From Isoetes taiwanensis (lineage: Eukaryota; Streptophyta; Lycopodiopsida; Isoetales; Isoetaceae), in the NCBI GenBank assembly GCA_021234155.1, contig JAJEKV010000104.1:3397985-3461984 (forward strand): a stretch of DNA of 64,000 bases. Direction: 5' to 3'. This document shows, piece after piece, positions 59,281 to 64,000 of the stretch; within the stretch, counting starts at the first letter, position 1, and every line of letters starts with the position of its first letter. Made by a program: the position numbers and the translations under genes. Below the pieces are notes generated by a model, which saw nothing but the letters and a program-made list of their open reading frames with translations, ran no database searches and was not told where the DNA came from.

Positions 59281-60858
59281 CGTGGACGTTCCAGACAAGA
59301 TACGCCCCGGGGCGTACATTGTAATCGCCACGCCACGCCGTACACGCCACCCGATTGACGGTATGCATAGCGGATAGCCAGGTAAGTAGCCCTAGGGGGC
59401 AACTTACTAGGAGTGTTCATATATTATTAATGTGCACATGTGCACATTAATGAGGGCACACCTTTCCATGTTGGCATATTTTGCCACCTAGCCACTAAAG
59501 GCAAGTGGGGCCTTTCCAATTATCCCACATGCCAAATTGGGTAATTGGAAACCCTAGCCTAAACCCCCATGTCTATTTAGGGTAGGAAAACCCTAGCTTG
59601 CTAGTTTTCGTCCTTAGGGTTTTAGAGCTCAGTTTTGGCTGCCCCAGGAGCCAAAACCGCCCCCGACGCATGCCCAATTAAATTGGCGCCATCGGTTTCC
59701 CCGGTTCGATCAGCTCGGCAGGATGGTTGAACTCAGTCGGGAGGAGCCACTCAAGGATCAGATTTGGTCAATTTAATAGCTTAAACCGCCTTCTAATCAT
59801 AGAATCGGTAGGTTTTAGACTATTAAATTGCCCATAGCAAACTATCTAGATCTTAGATCTTGGACACTAACTAAAGAACCTAACTCTATGATTAGATCTA
59901 GTTCTTTAGTTCTTCCGTGATGTATTGGGTTGATGTATCTCTGTGGAACTCCTTGTATTGGGAAGGGGGTAGAGGCCCTAAAGCTTGTAGTTGATGCTCC
60001 TAGAGTAGCCTCTCTAGCACAATCGTAGATTCGCCTCGCGGTACAAGAGCCACACACACCGGTTGTGGGGTGAAGGGGCCGACCGGGCTAAGAAGGAGGT
60101 TCATGTCCCGACTCTTGAACGATCCCCCGGGTGTGTAAAGCCTACCGGATCATTGTGACTAGGTCTAATGGCTTACCACCGAAAAGCGGGTAAGGCATGG
60201 GCTCGACACCCGTGAAGTGGTGTACACTTTCCGATGGGTTCACCGGTCGAATACGGGCAAAGGCCCTCTAGTCACCTTGAGCTAGCATGTAGATCTCCTG
60301 GAGGAGTGATCCCTACCGCCCCATCCAGAATCGGGAGGATGAGGCCCAGGAATAGCCCCCCCGGCTATGCATCCGGGCGGGCTACTCACGGTCAGTCCCA
60401 ACACTTTTCAGCCTATTCCAAAGTGTGCACTGGGAGGGGCGGATGGAGTGGACAACCCTATGCCATGTTCTTATGCCAGCCAATTCCATTGCCATGAATT
60501 AAATGCATGAACGAACTCGGAGACCCAAGCCGTCGGTTATCCTTTGAGTCCCGAGCCTTGGGTAGGATCCCCTATGTGATGTCTTGATCTTTGTCTATGC
60601 AGATATATGAGGAGGACCATCCTTCGAGATGGTCACAGGGATGTTGATGTATGTGCTCGACATGTATGTTTACGCCTTCAGCAGCTAGGTAGGCCCCGAG
60701 GGAGACGGGGGTAGAATGACACCTTCACTCTTCCCAATCGAGACTCGTTAAAGGTGCGGTGATATGTGGAGGGCCCCGTATCGACATGGAGCTGGTGTGG
60801 GGAAGAACTCTGTTTGTATCACGGTGAGTGCACCGTATCACAGTAGGGGACGTCCACA
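59281..60858 (+). repeat. 5' LTR of element 2
   Basis: Start CGTGGACGTTCC and end GGGACGTCCACA are inverted copies (the first base should be T). They resemble the TGTGACGTTCC start of element 1. The end lies two bases before the primer-binding site. The block 60407-60497 is clearly homologous to 8602-8693 of element 1. The 3' LTR is outside the window, so the start is inferred. Confidence 0.75.
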
Positions 60859-60860
60859 AG

Positions 60861-60871
60861 TGGTATCGAGC
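60861..60871 (+). other. Primer-binding site of element 2
   Basis: TGGTATCGAGC, the initiator tRNA-Met site with one base missing (normally TGGTATCAGAGC), just after the LTR. Confidence 0.75.
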
Positions 60872-61061
60872 AATGTTCTTGGAGACCAAGAGCAAAGCAC
60901 TGACCATGTTCCCAGTAGTACTAACTTGATAGGATCCTCAAGCCTCGAAAAGTGGGAAAAATTTTTTCTCACCTTTGTAGTTATGCTAAGCTAGTAACAA
61001 TTAAGTGAATTGGAATTTAACAAGATTAAAAAGAATGAGCCAAAATTTTCCAAGTGAGGTG

Positions 61062-61128
61062 GTCTCACAGCTCGCGCCTGGTCGCAAAACTAACTTTTTG
61101 TTTTGAAGCGAGGCGCAAGCTGTGAGAC
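61062..61128 (+). promoter_or_regulatory. Hairpin 1 of element 2
   Basis: Arms GTCTCACAGCTCGCGCCT (61062-61079) and AGGCGCAAGCTGTGAGAC (61111-61128) pair at 17 of 18 positions around a 31-base loop. Confidence 0.9.
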
Positions 61129-61251
61129 ATCGAGTCAAGAACACCAAAACATGATGAATTTGAGATAAATAATGTGGTAAGGCTAATTCTAAGGTAGGAA
61201 TTAGTTAGAATAGCATGTTTTAATTACCTAAAAACCCTAGAAATGTATGAG

Positions 61252-61318
61252 ATCTCACAGCTCGCGCCTGGTCGCAAAACTAAACATTAGTATTGGAACG
61301 AGGCGCAAGCTGTGAGAC
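61252..61318 (+). promoter_or_regulatory. Hairpin 2 of element 2
   Basis: The same arms (ATCTCACAGCTCGCGCCT and AGGCGCAAGCTGTGAGAC) and a similar loop beginning GGTCGCAAAACTAA, about 190 bases after hairpin 1. Confidence 0.9.
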
Positions 61319-61420
61319 CAATAGGTAGAAAAAGTCTGAAATAAGTATAAGTTTTAGATAAGTTGGTGCCTTAGCATGTTAAACGGAGCAACTTGAGTTT
61401 TGACCTAAAATTCCCCAAGC

Positions 61421-61429
61421 TATAAATAG
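61421..61429 (+). promoter_or_regulatory. TATA box before the H3-like ORF
   Basis: TATAAATAG, 112 bases before ATG 61533. It is followed by a leader with CCCTAGAAATCCGCTC, close to CCCTACAAATCTGCTC downstream of the TATA box at 63374. It suggests an internal promoter separate from the LTR. Confidence 0.6.
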
Positions 61430-61532
61430 ATGTAGAACCCCCTCATTTTTTCGGCCCAAGCCCTAGAAATCCGCTCTCCCCAACTTAGGGCGATCTTTCT
61501 ACGCTTTTATCCGATTGACGATCCAGTAAAAC

Positions 61533-62772
61533 ATGGCCCAAACCAAACAGACGCAAGGAAGCGTCGCCTGTGCTAAACCACCAGCCGCCAATCGAGGCGT
61601 AGATCATTCGGAAGATGCTTCGTGAGAGGCTCAAAAGAAGAGGGGTCGCTCCGGACGAAGAGGAAGACACCTCCGATTTGATCGATGTCTTCAACCAGCA
61701 GGTGGAGGAGGACGAGGCCACATCACCGAACTCCATGGACGAAGAGACGAGGGAGGTGTACGAAGAAATAGAGCGGGAGATCCAGCAGCGGAACAAGGCA
61801 CCATTGAGACGCACCCACGGAAATCCTCGAAAGGGATGAGCAGTGATGTGTCCGGAGCCACGGAGGTAGCGTAATCTTTAGAAGGTTCATCGAAGCACGA
61901 AGCCCGAAGAGAAGGGAAGACAAAAAGAGGAAAAGGAAGGAGGAGGAACAAAAGGTAGCGTAAGAAAAGAAGAAAGCTTAAAGGGAAGTTCGTGGCTGGC
62001 ATAAGGAGAACAAAGGACTGCCCGCCAAGGAAGAGGCCGAACCCCAACATTATTATCAAGGAGCGGCAACCTGACGAACCCCCAAACCCTTCCGACGACT
62101 CTTCTGATGAAGACTTCAACCCTAACGCTGCAGGTGGGAGCTCTTCCAAGCACCCAGGCGACGAGCAGGAAGTACCTGAGCAGCCGGCACCTGAGCAACC
62201 CCACCAAGATCAAGTGCAGAAGCCCCCTGAATACCCGGCATGGGATAGAAAGAAGCAACCACGACCTGCCCGGGAAGCCTACGTCACCGACAGGGTAAAG
62301 ATTTATGAGAGGAAGATGAGAGAGCACGAGGCCTACATGAAGAAATGGGAGGCCTATAACAAATATTATGAAGAAAACAGAGTTAAGTTCATCGAGGGAG
62401 GGCGACCAACGAAGCAGCAAACCCTAAGGCCGCCACCACCGAAGCCCAAGGTTCCCAAGCCGCCACCCAGGAAGAAAGCGGATAGGAAGGAGGTGGAGAG
62501 AAGAGCGTTAAGGGAGATTAGACACTTCCAGCGCAGCTTCGGTCTCCTAATCCCCCGTGCCCCCCCTAAACGGGTTGGTGCGTGAAGTTATGCGAGCCTA
62601 TAGAATGACTTTAGAGTCACTGACGAGGGCTACGGCAATGCAAGAGGCGGCTGAGGCAAAGATAGTGCAACATTTTGAAGATTCAACAGCCTGCACTATC
62701 CACGCCAAGCGGGTAACCTTAATGCGACAAGACATGAGTCTTGCGACCCGCATTAAGGGAGAACGCCCTTAG
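61533..62772 (+). pseudogene. Histone H3-like fusion ORF of element 2 (tail, long insert, H3 fold), with frameshifts
   Basis: ATG 61533 opens MAQTKQTQGSVACAKPPAAN, close to the H3 start (MARTKQTARKS); Lys4 is kept, Arg2 and Lys9 are not. A frameshift near 61610 leads to an acidic part (MLRERLKRRGVAPDEEEDTS). More breaks follow at 61840-61990, then SDDSSDEDFNPN, proline-rich PAPEQPHQDQVQKPPEYPAW, a charged helix (VKIYERKMREHEAYMKKWEA) and PPPPKPKVPKPPPRKK. The H3 fold starts at [21 protein letters not shown] run of seven C (62560-62566) shifts the frame, after which [50 protein letters not shown] and [10 protein letters not shown] (stop 62770-62772) complete it. The fold is far more divergent from H3 than that of element 1, with loop 1 one residue shorter. 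The tail, about 300 extra residues and the C-terminal fold together suggest an H3 gene that gained an internal insert. Confidence 0.85.
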
Positions 62773-62798
62773 AAACTTTTGTTGTAAATAATTAAAAA

Positions 62799-62811
62799 TT
62801 TTGTAATATAG
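62799..62811 (+). promoter_or_regulatory. Possible 3'-end signal after the H3-like ORF
   Basis: TTTTGTAATATAG, identical to 10317-10329 of element 1 and likewise shortly after the H3 stop. Confidence 0.4.
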
Positions 62812-62918
62812 AGCAATTTTGTGTACCTTGATGACATAAACTTGAGTAATTAGAGCAAATTAATAAGTTTTAGCTTTTATTTCAGTGAAATAGGACATTT
62901 GGGGAGCCGAGACATGAT

Positions 62919-62985
62919 GTCTCACAACTTCGCGCCCGTCAAAAAACAAAAAGTTAGGATTGAAGCGAGGCGCAAGCTGTGAGAC
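62919..62985 (+). promoter_or_regulatory. Hairpin 3 of element 2
   Basis: Arms GTCTCACAACTTCGCGCC and GGCGCAAGCTGTGAGAC, with a loop containing AAGTTAGGATTGAAGCGA. Related to hairpins 1 and 2 but with more mismatches. Confidence 0.85.
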
Positions 62986-63118
62986 CTCGCCCATGCTTGA
63001 CCAAAACAGCTCCAAATTGACCAAATAAGGGGTCGATTCTGCCTAATTTGATGAGCCCATCACCCTTACACCATTAGTTTACCCAAGTTGGACATCTTTG
63101 ATTAAAATGGGACTGATG

Positions 63119-63183
63119 TCTCACATTTCGCGCCTAAAATGCAAAACAAAAAGTTAGGATTGAAGCGAGGCAAGTCGTGAGAC
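63119..63183 (+). promoter_or_regulatory. Hairpin 4 of element 2
   Basis: Arms GTCTCACATTTCGCGCCT and AGGCAAGTCGTGAGAC; the loop is almost the same as in hairpin 3 (AAGTTAGGATTGAAGCGA). The stem is weaker than in the other three. Confidence 0.8.
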
Positions 63184-63373
63184 CTCCTACCAATTCTTCA
63201 CCAGACTTGTCAAAGTCACCTTCAACCCTCTTGCATAGCATCTTTTAGGTAACCTAGCCTTGTTCAAGCATCTCCTATAGTCCTCAAACTCCTATTTTGA
63301 CCTCAGATAAGTTAGAATTACCCAATCCTAGGAAATTTCCAAGTCATCCAAAAATTAGGGTTTCCCCCTTTTC

Positions 63374-63382
63374 TATAAATAG
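63374..63382 (+). promoter_or_regulatory. TATA box before ORF2 of element 2
   Basis: TATAAATAG, 122 bases before ATG 63496, in the same arrangement as the TATA box before the H3-like ORF (two hairpins, TATA, leader, ATG). Confidence 0.6.
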
Positions 63383-63495
63383 ACCCGTCACTTCTCACAT
63401 AGCACCCTACAAATCTGCTCCTGCCCTTCTAGCCGATTTCCTAACTCCCTGAGGCGCTCTTGCAACCATTTGTTACCTTCTTCTGCAATTAATCA

Positions 63496-64000
63496 ATGGC
63501 AACTTCTGATTTCCAGAGATGGTACAGCCAAATAGCCATGTCTTTCTTGGTCGACGTCGACCAAATCTTCCAGATTTTCAGGAAGGAGGTAGACGTCCAA
63601 GCAACCTTGCACGCGACCCCAGCTTATAGTAGAGTCTTGACTGAGTTCCAAGCTAGGGTAGAACCAGCGCTAGTGCAACTCCCTCCTTGTGTAGGATATT
63701 TTGTTCCTAGACAGTCCCTGCAGGCAGCATTAGACGATGTCCCGAACATCGCCAAATACCTCACAAACAAAGCGCACCGCACACCTGAGCCAATGGTCCT
63801 AACTGTCAACAGGACCAAGTACTTCTCTTTCAACACTGCCCTGGCAATCTTTCTCACCCACCGTGCCGAGAACATCGTGGGGGAAACCTCTATTCCCCCC
63901 ATGGACGTGGATCCATTAGCCGTAGCAGCAGAACAACGGCTCCTCACACAGTACGAACAGGAGCAGGAAGGGAAGGAAGAAGACTCGGATGAACAGGAAT
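63496..64000 (+). CDS. ORF2 of element 2, unknown function, cut by the window end
   Basis: ATG 63496 opens a clean frame to the end of the window: MATSDFQRWYSQIAMSFLVD, HATPAYSRVLTEFQARVEPA, LDDVPNIAKYLTNKAHRTPE, TKYFSFNTALAIFLTHRAEN, then an acidic end (EQEQEGKEEDSDEQE). It shares position and spaced residues with ORF2 of element 1 (HPDYTDFLKF; TYFEVCFALAIL). No domain recognised. Unlike the H3-like ORF next to it, it has no stop or frameshift here. Confidence 0.6.
   Translation, partial: MATSDFQRWYSQIAMSFLVDVDQIFQIFRKEVDVQATLHATPAYSRVLTEFQARVEPALVQLPPCVGYFVPRQSLQAALDDVPNIAKYLTNKAHRTPEPMVLTVNRTKYFSFNTALAIFLTHRAENIVGETSIPPMDVDPLAVAAEQRLLTQYEQEQEGKEEDSDEQE

Larger units (their letters stand above)
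59281..64000 (+). mobile_element. Element 2: LTR retrotransposon with a histone H3-like ORF (5' part only)
   Basis: 5' LTR (59281-60858), primer-binding site (60861), hairpin pair, TATA box, H3-fusion ORF (61533-62772), second hairpin pair, second TATA box, ORF2 (63496 onward, cut by the window end). Layout and several sequence blocks match element 1, but most of the sequence is divergent, so it is a different family of the same lineage. gag and pol should lie beyond the window. Confidence 0.82.

Overview
This looks like nuclear DNA of a land plant, most likely a fern or another seed-free plant with a large, repeat-rich genome. A plasma-membrane H+-ATPase with 21 exons, a plant-type GLTSCR-domain protein, and bZIP group I and GAPDH relics point to a land plant. 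The fern part is inference, from long intergenic tracts, heavy Ty3/gypsy content and uncharacterised protein families I associate with seed-free plants.

Layout. 0-2 kb holds a broken bZIP (VIP1/RSG group) gene. 7.6-26.2 kb is one Ty3/gypsy chromovirus (element 1). Its order is 5' LTR, primer site, an ORF ending in a histone H3 fold, an unknown ORF2, gag, protease, RT, RNase H, integrase with chromodomain, purine tract, 3' LTR. The 3' LTR is split by a 6.9 kb DNA element with 14-bp inverted ends and a 10-bp target duplication; its genes are decayed. 26.9-27.4 kb is a GAPDH relic (minus). 28.5-30.1 kb is an intact two-exon BRIP-like SWI/SNF subunit gene (plus). 31.9-36.6 kb is an intact plasma-membrane H+-ATPase gene (minus). 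40.5-46 kb holds a truncated gypsy pol (minus) and three LINE C-terminal relics. 47-51 kb holds a PPR scrap, a foldback element and tandem repeats.

51-59 kb may be a second, poorly understood mobile unit. A long ORF with DUF8039-like, helix-turn-helix and DUF7869-like (RNase H-fold transposase-like) regions runs on the minus strand. An unknown basic protein runs divergently on the plus strand. Two clusters of GGCGCC palindromes, many as AAATGGCGCCATTT, sit inside each gene's start. From 59.28 kb to the window end is a second chromovirus-like element (element 2), related to element 1 by its LTR, and it too carries a histone H3-like ORF before ORF2.

The main discovery candidate is the pair of LTR retrotransposons that each encode a histone H3-fold protein between the 5' LTR and ORF2/gag. 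In element 2 the ORF starts with an H3-tail-like peptide (MAQTKQT), and both the H3 ORF and ORF2 are preceded by the same module: two long GTCTCACAGC...GCTGTGAGAC hairpins and then a TATAAATAG box. Element 1 also carries an integrase chromodomain, a fold whose usual ligand is the H3 tail.
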